Assembly: GCA_013003535.1 (NCBI GenBank)
Contig: JABDIY010000167.1
Coordinates: forward strand, 1 to 64,000
DNA length: 64,000 nt
Direction: 5' to 3'
DNA from: Acidimicrobiales bacterium
GTDB taxonomy: Bacteria; Actinomycetota; Acidimicrobiia; Acidimicrobiales; SZUA-35
The translations under genes and the position numbers were made by a program. The notes beneath the pieces were generated by a model. It was not told the origin of the DNA. It did no database searches and saw nothing but the letters and a program-made list of their open reading frames with translations. Each line of letters begins with the position of its first letter. The stretch's first letter is position 1. Positions 43,631 to 51,653 of the stretch are shown one piece after another.

Positions 43631-43818
43631 TAGCCGCCGGTGACCATGTTTTTGATATCGGTCATGAGAGTGTTGGTCACGTCGGTCATGCCTGTGAGCA
43701 GGATTGCTACGATCGCCACGCCGAGCGCAGCCAGGCCCAGGTACTCAACCACTCCAGCTCCTTCCTCGCCGGAGCGGTCAGCGTTCAGGCTGATCATGAT
43801 TGCGAAATACAAAGACAT
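43630..43818 (-). CDS. flp: Flp-type pilin
   Basis: The 62-residue protein is a small prepilin: GAGVVEYLGLAALGVAIVAI, with G/VVEY giving the Glu5 and Tyr of mature Flp pilins, preceded by a hydrophobic leader. A strong ribosome site GGAGGAG stands before the ATG, the best in the operon, as expected for the major subunit. No prepilin peptidase (TadV) lies in the window. Confidence 0.88.
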   Translation of the reverse strand: MSLYFAIMISLNADRSGEEGAGVVEYLGLAALGVAIVAILLTGMTDVTNTLMTDIKNMVTGG

Positions 43819-43870
43819 TGAATCTCCTCCACGGAGTGGGTTGTGTTGGTTGTGGTTCTCACGGGTCGCA

Positions 43871-44806
43871 TCAACGAGCTCCGAAGATCATTCGGGGCAG
43901 CGGCGCCGCCACGAAGCCGATCATCACCGGCGTAATGAGGCACAGCAGCGGGATCAGCATCGCCGTGCGGCGCTTGACCGCCGATCGAGCCAGATCCTGC
44001 TTACGTTCGTTGCGAAGGTCTTCGGCAACCGAGAGCAACGAGCCTGCGATGTCGCCACCAGTGGTGGACGAGGCTGCGAGCAGCCGATAGAGGCGTGCCG
44101 CACTTGGCTCATCGGTGGCTTCCGCCAGTTTGTCATAGGCCCGAGTGGCGGCCATGCCTGACGAGATCCAGGAGACGGCGTCGCGTAGTTCGCCAACGAC
44201 CGGGCCGCGTGCCAGGTTGCACACCGACCGAACGGCGTCGACGGGACCACTCCCGGTGCGGAGGCGGACGGCTAACAACTGGGCGATCGTGTAGACCTCG
44301 CCACGCATCCGTTCCGCACGCTTTTCCGTGGCCGCATTCAAGCGATTTCGTTGGAGCGTCGCCCCGATGAACCCGAAGCAGCTGATGAGGAGAAGCATGA
44401 TCGCGATACTGCCAACCACAAGGCCGAGCACTACACCGAGCGCGATGCCCCCCACGGTGTGCGTGAGTTGACGCATTCGGTACTGAGCCGGATCGGTATC
44501 GGCAAAACCGGCGTTCCGGAGTCGGCGCCTGAGTGTGTCGTGGTCGGCGGCATCAACCAGTCCGCCAAGTTTTTCGGCCAACTGACCGAGCAGCGGGCCA
44601 AACACCCGACCGACCGGGGTGCGATCGTCGTACCTCGTGACCGTCGCAACCGAGACGTCGGCGTAGCCTGTGCCGAGGCGGGACCTGGAGATCGCCGCAT
44701 ACGGTCGGACCCGACCAGCGAGTAGTCGCCGGGGAGGGACGATGGCGCGAGACAGCAAGACGGCAAACCCGGCCGCGCCCAAAGAGGCGACGAACGCCGA
44801 ATTCAT
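43871..44806 (-). CDS. tadC: Tad pilus inner-membrane platform protein TadC
   Basis: The 311-residue protein has a T2SSF domain (YTIAQLLAVRLRTGSGPVDAV, then ASSTTGGDIAGSLLSVAEDL) and four hydrophobic helices. ATG 44806 overlaps the TGA of tadB, deciding the start over 44917. With TadB it forms the platform for pilus assembly driven by TadA. Confidence 0.88.
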   Translation of the reverse strand: MNSAFVASLGAAGFAVLLSRAIVPPRRLLAGRVRPYAAISRSRLGTGYADVSVATVTRYDDRTPVGRVFGPLLGQLAEKLGGLVDAADHDTLRRRLRNAGFADTDPAQYRMRQLTHTVGGIALGVVLGLVVGSIAIMLLLISCFGFIGATLQRNRLNAATEKRAERMRGEVYTIAQLLAVRLRTGSGPVDAVRSVCNLARGPVVGELRDAVSWISSGMAATRAYDKLAEATDEPSAARLYRLLAASSTTGGDIAGSLLSVAEDLRNERKQDLARSAVKRRTAMLIPLLCLITPVMIGFVAAPLPRMIFGAR

Positions 44807-45687
44807 CGAGCGCCCCCCGAAGCGAGAATTCGAGTCTCGGAGGGAATGCGACCGAGACGATTGATCGAAAAAAGACCAGCGAGGCACAGCAGACCGCCGA
44901 GGCCGATGACCAACCACCCAGCCGGGCTGCGGTAAAAGGTGGCGTAGTCCGGTGCGGTGGCAATTAGGAGGATCAGCACAAGGAACGGGAGGACGGCGGC
45001 GCCCCGGGATTCGATGCGGACCTCCAGTTGAGCGGTCTTGATCTCCTCGTGGAGAGCGATGTCGCCCGCTGTGGCTTCGGCCAGGTCGGCGAGGATGTCG
45101 ATCACGACCAATGAGCCCTGTTCGAAGGCCACCAAAATGATCTCGAGCACTCGATCACTGACGGGGTCAGCAAGTTCTTCGCGCACAACCTCTAGAGCGG
45201 TCCGCTGGTCCAACGTGGCTGCAAGGCCTGCATAACGGTTGAAATACGGGCGCAGAACAGGCGGACCACTGCGACCCAGTTCGCCGAGAGCGGTGTGGAC
45301 CGACATCGACGATTTCAGATGGGCGATGAGATCCCGTAGAGCGTCGGGCCAGGCGTTGATCCGTTCCCGAGTGATCTTTGCTCGGCGCCGACTGTAGAAC
45401 GAGCGAGGAATCCACAGAGCCAGCCCTCCCGCGACGAACGACAACGGCAGGACCCGTGTGAGGGCCTGCATCAACAACGCCACCGTCATTGCCATGCCCA
45501 CCGAGACAGCGATGAATTGGAATGGCGTCACGTGAGCGCCCGCTTGATGGAGCCAGTCCTGCGCCCGGTCCCGGTGACGCCGATCCCCTGAGGGGGTACG
45601 TTCGAGATATCGAGGCGATACGCCTACGAGGGCGCCCAATGACAGGTACACGAAGAAGCCGGCGCACAATCCTGCAAGCAACCTCAT
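44803..45687 (-). CDS. tadB: Tad pilus inner-membrane platform protein TadB
   Basis: The 294-residue protein has a T2SSF domain (WPDALRDLIAHLKSSMSVHTALGEL) and C-terminal membrane helices. It overlaps tadA by ATGA. The central segment VFEQGSLVVIDILADLAEA-like (here FEQGSLVVIDILADLAE) is the conserved second half of the fold. Confidence 0.88.
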   Translation of the reverse strand: MRLLAGLCAGFFVYLSLGALVGVSPRYLERTPSGDRRHRDRAQDWLHQAGAHVTPFQFIAVSVGMAMTVALLMQALTRVLPLSFVAGGLALWIPRSFYSRRRAKITRERINAWPDALRDLIAHLKSSMSVHTALGELGRSGPPVLRPYFNRYAGLAATLDQRTALEVVREELADPVSDRVLEIILVAFEQGSLVVIDILADLAEATAGDIALHEEIKTAQLEVRIESRGAAVLPFLVLILLIATAPDYATFYRSPAGWLVIGLGGLLCLAGLFSINRLGRIPSETRILASGGAR

Positions 45688-46988
45688 AGGAGCCGATCCG
45701 TTCCGGCGAGTACTCCATTGAGTGTCTGGCCGGTCGGTCGGAGGACCCGATCAATTCGTTGCTCAAGGTCCAAGGGGAGGGGTGCTCCAGTCCAGACGAG
45801 TTCGTGGTCGAAGGACTCCCGGTGGAAAATAGGCTCCGTGGTGAAGTCATAGTCGTCGGTTTGCATCGATGGGACTGCAACGATCTCCATGATCTTGCGG
45901 CGGCCACCGCCACCGCCTTCGACGGCCGCGGATGGCTCTTTGGCGGTATGGACAACGAGATCGATGATGCTGGAGAAGACCGAACGGATTTGATCTGCTG
46001 CGACGTTGGGACCAGCCATGACCGCAGTGGAAACCAGCGCCTGAAGACCTTGGCGGGCGTTGTTGGCGTGGATGGTGCTGATCATGCCCGCGCCGGCGTT
46101 ACCGGCTCGCGTCAATTCGTAGGCCTCGGCTCCGCGAACTTCACCCACCACGATGAGATCGGGGCGCATGCCCAGCGAGATCTTCACGAGATCGCGCAAG
46201 TTCACCTCGTTGGCGCCTTCCGGTCCGGCTTGGCGGGTCTTCCAGCGAGCTGCATGAAGGTGATCCACCGATACCTCAGGGGTCTCTTCACAGGCGATGA
46301 CCCGGAGCGTGGAAGGAGCCGAGCGCAGCATCGCGTTTACCAGCGTCGTCTTGCCCGAGCCCGGTTGCCCTGTGACGATCACGCCGGTGGGGGTAGCCAT
46401 GACCGCAGTGAGGAGACTGGCAGCGGCGGGACTGATCGCGTGCCATTCCATGAGTTCCTTGAAGGTCTCGCGTTTTGACAGATATCGGCGAATCGTGACG
46501 TCGATAACGTCGGCGATCGGAGGCAACACCACACCGATTCGGGCGCTTCCACCCAGAATCTGGGCCTGAACGACGGGGCGGCTCTCATCGGCAGCTTGGC
46601 CCACGGTGGCCAAGAGTTTGTGGACCACGTGCGTCACCTCCTCTTCGCTCACAGGATCGGGCCAGGCCAACATGCGGCCGGTGATGTCGACGTACATCAC
46701 GTTCGATCCGTGGATGATGAGCTCCTCGTATGCCAGCGACCCGTCGAGGAAGGGCGTGAGTGGTCCGTACTCCAGCAGGCTCCGCGTCAGACGGTTCATC
46801 ATCCCCGATGGGTCGGAGAGCGGACGACGGCTACCGCCAGAGGTGGCGTCGGCCTGATACTGGTTGACCAGTTTCTGAATAAGGGTGCGGACTTCGCTGA
46901 GTTCGCGGAGGTCAATGCTCCGGATGCGGATCGCTTCTAGGGCTTGGTGGCGGAGATCTTCGTAGGCATCGGCGGGGGCGAGGCTCAT
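45684..46988 (-). CDS. tadA: Tad/CpaF-type secretion ATPase
   Basis: The 434-residue protein has the CpaF ATPase motifs: Walker A GQPGSGKT (207-214), the Asp box and MISTIHANNARQGLQAL (His box), and LIVVGEVRGAEAYEL (Walker B). It powers pilus assembly. The C-terminus diverges from other CpaF proteins with a GGGG stretch. Confidence 0.93.
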   Translation of the reverse strand: MSLAPADAYEDLRHQALEAIRIRSIDLRELSEVRTLIQKLVNQYQADATSGGSRRPLSDPSGMMNRLTRSLLEYGPLTPFLDGSLAYEELIIHGSNVMYVDITGRMLAWPDPVSEEEVTHVVHKLLATVGQAADESRPVVQAQILGGSARIGVVLPPIADVIDVTIRRYLSKRETFKELMEWHAISPAAASLLTAVMATPTGVIVTGQPGSGKTTLVNAMLRSAPSTLRVIACEETPEVSVDHLHAARWKTRQAGPEGANEVNLRDLVKISLGMRPDLIVVGEVRGAEAYELTRAGNAGAGMISTIHANNARQGLQALVSTAVMAGPNVAADQIRSVFSSIIDLVVHTAKEPSAAVEGGGGGRRKIMEIVAVPSMQTDDYDFTTEPIFHRESFDHELVWTGAPLPLDLEQRIDRVLRPTGQTLNGVLAGTDRLL

Positions 46989-48250
46989 GAGGCGGCTCTT
47001 TCAATTGGCGATGCGGGAGTTACGGCGCGCTCGAATATGGCGGTTCGCCGCCAAGCCAGACGGGATTTCGGAGCACCGGTGAGGGTTGCCAGCTGTCTCA
47101 GGAAGGGCCCCTTGGCGATGGTCGTGGCGTCCCACGCCGCCCGCTCAACGCGGCGATCAGTGGGGACGAAGGTAATGGTGTTCAGGCGATCGCCCGTGAT
47201 ATTGAGCAACTCCTCATGCAGCTGCAAGCAACGAGAGGGGTTCGAAGGCGCCTGGTTGAGCACCACATCCACGAGGGTGTTGTCGGCCAGCATGACCGCG
47301 TCTACCAGCCAGTCCACGAAGTGCAGGAGACCGGTGGGTGAGGCGTCGGCGACTCCGATCACTCGGTCCGCTCGTTTGATGACTTGACGGCTCACCTCAT
47401 AGCGCGGCGTGCCCGGGAGTTCTTCGAGATTGGACCCGACTTTGGCGATCACGTGGGTGTAGCGCTGGGTCAGCTCGTCGAGCAGTGTGACAGCTTCGTC
47501 GGCCCGCAGCAGCGACCAGTCATCCCGGGACGCGAGGCCGGCAATCACGTGGAACGGCAGGTCGCCTTGCCCCAACTTGGATCGAGCGGTGCATGATTCG
47601 AGGGTGCGTTCGCTGATGTCCCCGAGACTTGCTGAGGGACGGCGGACGGCATCGACAGCGGTGACGATGTGGGGATGAATCGACAGACCGAGTCTCCGGG
47701 CGATCGCCGGATGGTTTTCGTCGGTGTCCACGAGTACGGCTGAGTCGCCGCTCCATAGCTGAGCCAATCCAACTGCGACCTCGGTACTACCGGCTCCCGA
47801 TGGTCCGCCGACGGCAGTTATCCGCCGCTCCTCGATGGGGGTGAGATCCTCATAGGCATCAAGCAGGGCTCGGTCGTCTTGAACCTGGACGCGGTCTGGA
47901 CGATGGTCGCGGAGGAAGGCGATCAAGGCGTCGGTCGGCAGGTCGGCCCGGACAACGCGGTGGATGCCGTTCTCGCGAAGGAAGTCCTGGCCGTAGCCAT
48001 CACCCTCGGTTGGATCGAACATTCCCACGACGCATTTGCCGGCGCCGTGGAGAGAGCTGACGACACCAGCGTTGATCCAGCTTGTGTCGTCGTCCACAAT
48101 CACGATGTCAACAAGATCGGCCATTGCCTGATGGCGATCTCGGACCAACTCCACGACAACGTCCGATTCGTGATCCCGAACCTGACGCTGCAGAGCGGAT
48201 CGCCAATCGCGATTGCTGAGGGCGGCCGCTATGAGCAAGGGCGCGCTCAT
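46985..48250 (-). CDS. tadZ: TadZ/CpaE-like pilus localisation protein
   Basis: The 421-residue protein has a receiver-like N-terminus (about 1-110) and a ParA/MinD-like ATPase fold (AVGGPSGAGSTEVAVGLAQL, then AVLVDTDENHPAIARRLGL). The deviant Walker lysine is missing (GAGST), as in several TadZ proteins that bind but hardly hydrolyse ATP. It places the Tad machine at a cell site. It overlaps its neighbours by ATGA on both sides. Confidence 0.85.
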   Translation of the reverse strand: MSAPLLIAAALSNRDWRSALQRQVRDHESDVVVELVRDRHQAMADLVDIVIVDDDTSWINAGVVSSLHGAGKCVVGMFDPTEGDGYGQDFLRENGIHRVVRADLPTDALIAFLRDHRPDRVQVQDDRALLDAYEDLTPIEERRITAVGGPSGAGSTEVAVGLAQLWSGDSAVLVDTDENHPAIARRLGLSIHPHIVTAVDAVRRPSASLGDISERTLESCTARSKLGQGDLPFHVIAGLASRDDWSLLRADEAVTLLDELTQRYTHVIAKVGSNLEELPGTPRYEVSRQVIKRADRVIGVADASPTGLLHFVDWLVDAVMLADNTLVDVVLNQAPSNPSRCLQLHEELLNITGDRLNTITFVPTDRRVERAAWDATTIAKGPFLRQLATLTGAPKSRLAWRRTAIFERAVTPASPIERAAS

Positions 48251-48921
48251 GGTCGTTCTGCTCCGGCGGATTCACTCGTGGTTGAATCGCCAGGAACTGC
48301 AGTCCCAGGATCACCAATGTTGGATATCACGGCTGATCCGGTGTTTCGGACGACGTGGAGCGGTCCTTCCCGTTGCGCCTCGGCCAGTCGCAAAGCGTCA
48401 ACGTCGGAAACCTGCACGGTGATGAAGCTGTCACCCGAAGTCGCAAAACCATCGGTAGCCGCCGTTGAGGTGCCCTCGATTGCCAGACCGATAGCAACAT
48501 AGACGGCACGTCGATCTTGATCGAAACCGATGATGTCCACCCTGTCGTAGCGTTTCAAATGAAGCGCGTTCACGTGATAGGCGTCGACGGGCACTGCGAA
48601 GATGCGGAAACTCCGGCGATCCTCATCGATCAGGTCACTTTTCATGATCGGGCTGCCCGCTTCGAGAGTGCGCACCAAGACCTTGCCGTCGATGTCACTC
48701 TCTGTAGCAAAGTTTTCTAGACCAGGAGTTTTGGAGCTTATGGTCCGGATCACCGGTGAAATAGACCCGACCTCGGATCGTTCGCCGGCATACACCACGG
48801 CGACGGTCTCCGATTTGTCCTGCAAAGCCCCGTTCACCAGCACGAACGTAAGGAGACCGGCCAGAACCATGAGTCCGTGGGCCAACGTGAAGCGGGCCGG
48901 GACTCGAGAAGTTATCGCCAT
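48247..48921 (-). CDS. CpaB/RcpC-like SAF-domain pilus assembly protein
   Basis: The 224-residue protein has an N-terminal membrane helix (FTLAHGLMVLAGLLTFVLVN) and a SAF domain (VYAGERSEVGSISPVIRTIS, LEAGSPIMKSDLI). It would bind the cell wall or stabilise the pilus channel; no secretin is expected in a monoderm. ATG 48921 is chosen because TACGTT lies 7 nt upstream. It heads the Tad operon. Confidence 0.85.
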   Translation of the reverse strand: MAITSRVPARFTLAHGLMVLAGLLTFVLVNGALQDKSETVAVVYAGERSEVGSISPVIRTISSKTPGLENFATESDIDGKVLVRTLEAGSPIMKSDLIDEDRRSFRIFAVPVDAYHVNALHLKRYDRVDIIGFDQDRRAVYVAIGLAIEGTSTAATDGFATSGDSFITVQVSDVDALRLAEAQREGPLHVVRNTGSAVISNIGDPGTAVPGDSTTSESAGAERP

Positions 48922-48928
48922 GACGGAC

Positions 48929-48934
48929 AACGTA
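48929..48934 (-). promoter_or_regulatory. Putative -10 box (TACGTT) for the Tad operon
   Basis: On the minus strand TACGTT is followed by 7 nt and the ATG at 48921. It is the only clear promoter for the nine-gene operon. Confidence 0.55.
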
Positions 48935-48997
48935 GGTTTCCTCGTTGCCGGTCGTGAGAGCCGTTGGATCCTTTGCAATACCACACAGCGTGAAGTG

Positions 48998-49012
48998 TAA
49001 CGTCTTGCGTTA
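48998..49012. promoter_or_regulatory. Short inverted repeat in the Tad/HTH divergent region
   Basis: TAACG and CGTTA form 5-bp arms around a 5-bp spacer, midway between the two divergent promoters. It is a weak operator candidate for the small HTH proteins encoded next to it. Confidence 0.35.
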
Positions 49013-49026
49013 ACAGTAAACAACTT

Positions 49027-49032
49027 CATTCT
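49027..49032 (+). promoter_or_regulatory. Putative -10 box (CATTCT) for the first HTH gene
   Basis: CATTCT ends 6 nt before the ATG at 49039 in an AT-rich stretch and fits the leaderless pattern. Confidence 0.4.
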
Positions 49033-49038
49033 ATTCAA

Positions 49039-49287
49039 ATGACACGGAAACAATCACCGGACGCACCGTTACAACCGGAGGTCTGGCCGACCTATCCGGC
49101 GTTGCTGACAATTGCCCAGGTGGCGACCCTTTTGCAGGTCCATGAGCGCACAATCCCCAATCTCATCCGCAACGAGGGTCTCCCCACCTCCCTCACCAGT
49201 CTCCGCACTCGTCGAGTCCACAAGTCTCGGCTGTGGAATTGGCTCCGAGACAACGAACGCTGGCAGCCGTCTGACTTCAACTCTTAA
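49039..49287 (+). CDS. BldC/excisionase-like HTH protein 1
   Basis: The 82-residue protein has a MerR-like HTH_17 domain: YPALLTIAQVATLLQVHERTI, then NLIRNEGLPTSL, and a wing RRVHKSRLWNWL. It is a small DNA-binding protein of the BldC/excisionase type. It is divergent from the Tad operon and 67 bp before a paralogous gene, so it may regulate Tad pilus genes. Confidence 0.8.
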   Translation: MTRKQSPDAPLQPEVWPTYPALLTIAQVATLLQVHERTIPNLIRNEGLPTSLTSLRTRRVHKSRLWNWLRDNERWQPSDFNS

Positions 49288-49342
49288 CTGCGTCCGTTTC
49301 GCCCAAGTCCCGGAACTACCTTACACATCAGTAGTTATCTGA

Positions 49343-49348
49343 TAGGAT
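49343..49348 (+). promoter_or_regulatory. Putative -10 box (TAGGAT) for the second HTH gene
   Basis: TAGGAT ends 6 nt before the ATG at 49355. ATCAG and CTGAT form an inverted repeat just upstream (49328-49344), overlapping the box. Confidence 0.55.
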
Positions 49349-49354
49349 GGGGAT

Positions 49355-49600
49355 ATGAGCGATGAAAACGATGGCTATGAAGCAGTACGAGCAAACTACC
49401 CCGCAATTCTCACCACGGCCCAGGTAGCGGAAATGCTCGATCTCAACGTTCGCACCGTGCTCAACATGGCGGGAGACGGACGCCTCCCGGCCAGCCGCCT
49501 CGCTGGCTCCCGTAAGTTCCACTTCTCCCGAGACCAGATCATCGCCACGCTCAAAGAAAATACCGTTACTCCAACGGCCAAGAAAGTCAAGGCCAACTAG
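49355..49600 (+). CDS. BldC/excisionase-like HTH protein 2
   Basis: The 81-residue protein is a paralogue of the preceding one: YPAILTTAQVAEMLDLNVRTV, then GDGRLPASRLAGSRKFHFSRD, and a basic tail. The wing fits BldC-type better than protein 1. It has its own promoter and is followed 3 bp later by a gene of unknown function. Confidence 0.85.
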   Translation: MSDENDGYEAVRANYPAILTTAQVAEMLDLNVRTVLNMAGDGRLPASRLAGSRKFHFSRDQIIATLKENTVTPTAKKVKAN

Positions 49601-49603
49601 GCC

Positions 49604-50134
49604 ATGTCCGGCGGGTCTCGTTTCGGCGACGACGAACGGATCGCCCAAGAACTCCGCCTCCAGCAACGTGAGTATCTGGAAGAAGTTGAGAACGCGGTGG
49701 CCGAAACCGAAGCCGCCACTACCACCCTGGAAGCTCGCCTGCTCCACCTCGGTAATCGTTCGGTAGAAGTCACCATCGAAATCGGGGAGATGGACCTGCG
49801 GGGCAAGATCGTCCACATCTCGCCGGAATTCGTGACCCTGCGCAGCCCTAGTAACGAAGAGTTCGGAGTGGTGCTCAACCGCGTGGAAGCCATTCGTTTC
49901 GGCCCCGCACTTGGCGCACCGGCGCCGGTCCAGAGGGGCTACCCGCAGACACTCTTGGCCAGACTTCGAGAGCTGTGGACCGCCGAGGAGCGCTGCACCA
50001 TCGGCAGAGTCAGCAGTTCGGCCATCGTGGGAACAATCCAGGCCGTCACCGAAGGCCACCTGGAACTCTCCGATGGCCGAGGCGCCAACTGGCTACTTCC
50101 ACTGGAAACCGTCGCCTGGATCGGTCCCCCGTAA
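49604..50134 (+). CDS. Conserved protein of unknown function
   Basis: The 176-residue protein starts with an acidic, Gln/Glu-rich helix (about 8-45, coiled-coil-like). A beta-rich part follows (VTIEIGEMDLRGKIVHISPEFVTL), and a similar segment appears later (SSAIVGTIQAVTEGHLELSDG). The two segments suggest two small beta barrels. No signal or membrane helix is seen. It is coupled to the HTH gene by position (3-bp gap) and may share its transcript. Confidence 0.65.
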   Translation: MSGGSRFGDDERIAQELRLQQREYLEEVENAVAETEAATTTLEARLLHLGNRSVEVTIEIGEMDLRGKIVHISPEFVTLRSPSNEEFGVVLNRVEAIRFGPALGAPAPVQRGYPQTLLARLRELWTAEERCTIGRVSSSAIVGTIQAVTEGHLELSDGRGANWLLPLETVAWIGPP

Positions 50135-50139
50135 CCTTT

Positions 50140-50568
50140 CTACCCGGCGAAGACCGTTTCGTCGAAGACGATGCCGTTCTCGAGCGTCTTGTGCACGGGG
50201 CAACGCTGGGCAATTTCGTGCAACCGTTTCCTGGTCGCTTCATCGAAGTCGCCGTCGATGAAGATCTGCGATGTCACCCGATCCACCATTCCCGAATGCG
50301 AATCGTCGCATTGCTCACAGTCCTTCGCGTGCACCCGGTCATGGGTGTAACTCACCGACAGCGAACTGATCGGGATGTTCTTCCGTTTGGCATACATCGT
50401 GAGGGTGATCGTGGTGCAGGCAGCCAGAGATCCCAGCAGATAGTCATAGGGATTGGGGCCGGTGTTATCGCCGCCTAGGTCAACGGGCTCATCGGCCCGC
50501 CACACATGGGTCCCGTTGGTGATGTCGATACGGTAGTTGCCGACTTGCTCTGCGGTAATCGTTGTCAT
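50140..50568 (-). CDS. OsmC-family protein
   Basis: The 142-residue protein has the OsmC/Ohr layout: GPNPYDYLLGSLAACTTITL with the first reactive Cys, and a C-terminal RCPVHKTLENG with the second. It likely reduces organic hydroperoxides or acts in sulfur chemistry. A C-x2-C pair (KDCEQCDDSH) is an extra in the middle. ATG 50568 is preferred to TTG 50574. Confidence 0.88.
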   Translation of the reverse strand: MTTITAEQVGNYRIDITNGTHVWRADEPVDLGGDNTGPNPYDYLLGSLAACTTITLTMYAKRKNIPISSLSVSYTHDRVHAKDCEQCDDSHSGMVDRVTSQIFIDGDFDEATRKRLHEIAQRCPVHKTLENGIVFDETVFAG

Positions 50569-50640
50569 GCCCAAGCCAAACCAACGATGCCAAGGTCTTG
50601 TTCCACTCCGAGCTCGAACCCGGCGGTCCCCCTGGCCGAA

Positions 50641-51552
50641 CTACTCAGTCAATACCGACGGAACTACGAGCTGCTCCCCGGGGTAGATCAGGTCCGGGTT
50701 GCCAGACGCGATGGTGGTGCGGTTGACCTCGACCAGCTGACGCCAGTAGGAAGCGACTTGGGAGATGGTAGGAGAACTGCCTGTGACGAAAGTCAGGTGA
50801 GCGTCGGCAATAGCCCAGAAGTTGTCGCCTTCCACCACAACGTGCACGATGGCATCGGGCGCCGTGACCGTTGGCTCGCTGATCCCGTGATCAGCCGCAC
50901 CATCGCCCGGCTCGTCGTTCTGCAAGCCATCGACCAGACCAGGAGCGAGCGAACTACCGGCCTCGACATCAAGACCGGTTGAGTCAGCCGGCGATGCGCT
51001 TGAATCGGCGAGCAGGGTGGCGGGCCCAGCGTCGCTCAGCGTTCCGACCCCGGCGGAGATTGTGGGCGCTTGCTCCACTGGATCGCCGTCTTTGGAGACA
51101 GCGGAGTCAGCGGAGTCGGCGAGAAGTTCGCCGTCTTCATGTCCATTGGAAAGAACTTCGATTCGAGGTGGGGCCACCTGGTCGGCACCGGGAGAACAGG
51201 CGGCGGGAAGGGCAATGACCGACACTGCCAGCATGGCTTCAGCCAGCTGCCGGGACCCCGGAAGGGTGATCCGGCGGACCCAGAATTCTGAGGACCGGGC
51301 GGGCGATCGAAGTACCAGCACCCAAACCACGAGACTGAGCGCCAGCCACAGCGTCAGACCGGTGGCCATCCACCAAGCGCCGACCGACACCAATACTTCA
51401 GGGTCGGTGGGGAGAACCGAGGGCCGGACCGAAGGAGACGCGGTTGCCAAGGCCACCACGGCGATTCCGAGACCGCCACCCACGCCGAGTTGGGACAGCC
51501 GGGGTTGGGGTTCAGTGAGCTCCCTTCGGGGTTTCCACACCTCTATACGCAT
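50641..51552 (-). CDS. Membrane protein with C-terminal LysM domain
   Basis: The 303-residue protein has three hydrophobic segments (about 23-40, 60-82, 103-119), an acidic Ser/Asp/Gly-rich linker, and a LysM domain (about 242-300: VVVEGDNFWAIADAHL ... NPDLIYPGEQLVVP) that would bind peptidoglycan outside the cell. ATG 51552 is fixed by a TACACT box 7 nt upstream. It is divergent from an SOS-boxed helicase gene, and a degenerate LexA box overlaps its own promoter, so DNA damage control is possible. Confidence 0.8.
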   Translation of the reverse strand: MRIEVWKPRRELTEPQPRLSQLGVGGGLGIAVVALATASPSVRPSVLPTDPEVLVSVGAWWMATGLTLWLALSLVVWVLVLRSPARSSEFWVRRITLPGSRQLAEAMLAVSVIALPAACSPGADQVAPPRIEVLSNGHEDGELLADSADSAVSKDGDPVEQAPTISAGVGTLSDAGPATLLADSSASPADSTGLDVEAGSSLAPGLVDGLQNDEPGDGAADHGISEPTVTAPDAIVHVVVEGDNFWAIADAHLTFVTGSSPTISQVASYWRQLVEVNRTTIASGNPDLIYPGEQLVVPSVLTE

Positions 51553-51559
51553 GTCATTG

Positions 51560-51565
51560 AGTGTA
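51560..51565 (-). promoter_or_regulatory. Putative -10 box (TACACT) for the LysM gene
   Basis: On the minus strand TACACT is followed by 7 nt and the ATG at 51552. This decides the start over 51660. Confidence 0.55.
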
Positions 51566-51567
51566 AA

Positions 51568-51581
51568 CGAACGTATATCAA
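51568..51581. promoter_or_regulatory. Degenerate LexA box beside the LysM promoter
   Basis: CGAACGTATATCAA keeps one perfect CGAAC half-site; the other half is degraded. It lies 2 bp upstream of the LysM -10 box. It could bind LexA weakly or be fortuitous. Confidence 0.3.
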
Positions 51582-51641
51582 ATACTCCAAGGGCAGATTG
51601 ACCCTGCTTGCCATCGACTCGCACCTCTGTGTAGGGTGTGG

Positions 51642-51653
51642 GAACATATGTTC
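51642..51653. promoter_or_regulatory. LexA (SOS) box overlapping the helicase start
   Basis: GAACATATGTTC is a perfect 12-bp palindrome matching the Gram-positive/actinobacterial SOS core GAAC-N4-GTTC. It contains the ATG at 51648 and covers the expected transcription start after TAGGGT (51632-51637), so LexA bound here would block initiation. Confidence 0.75.
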
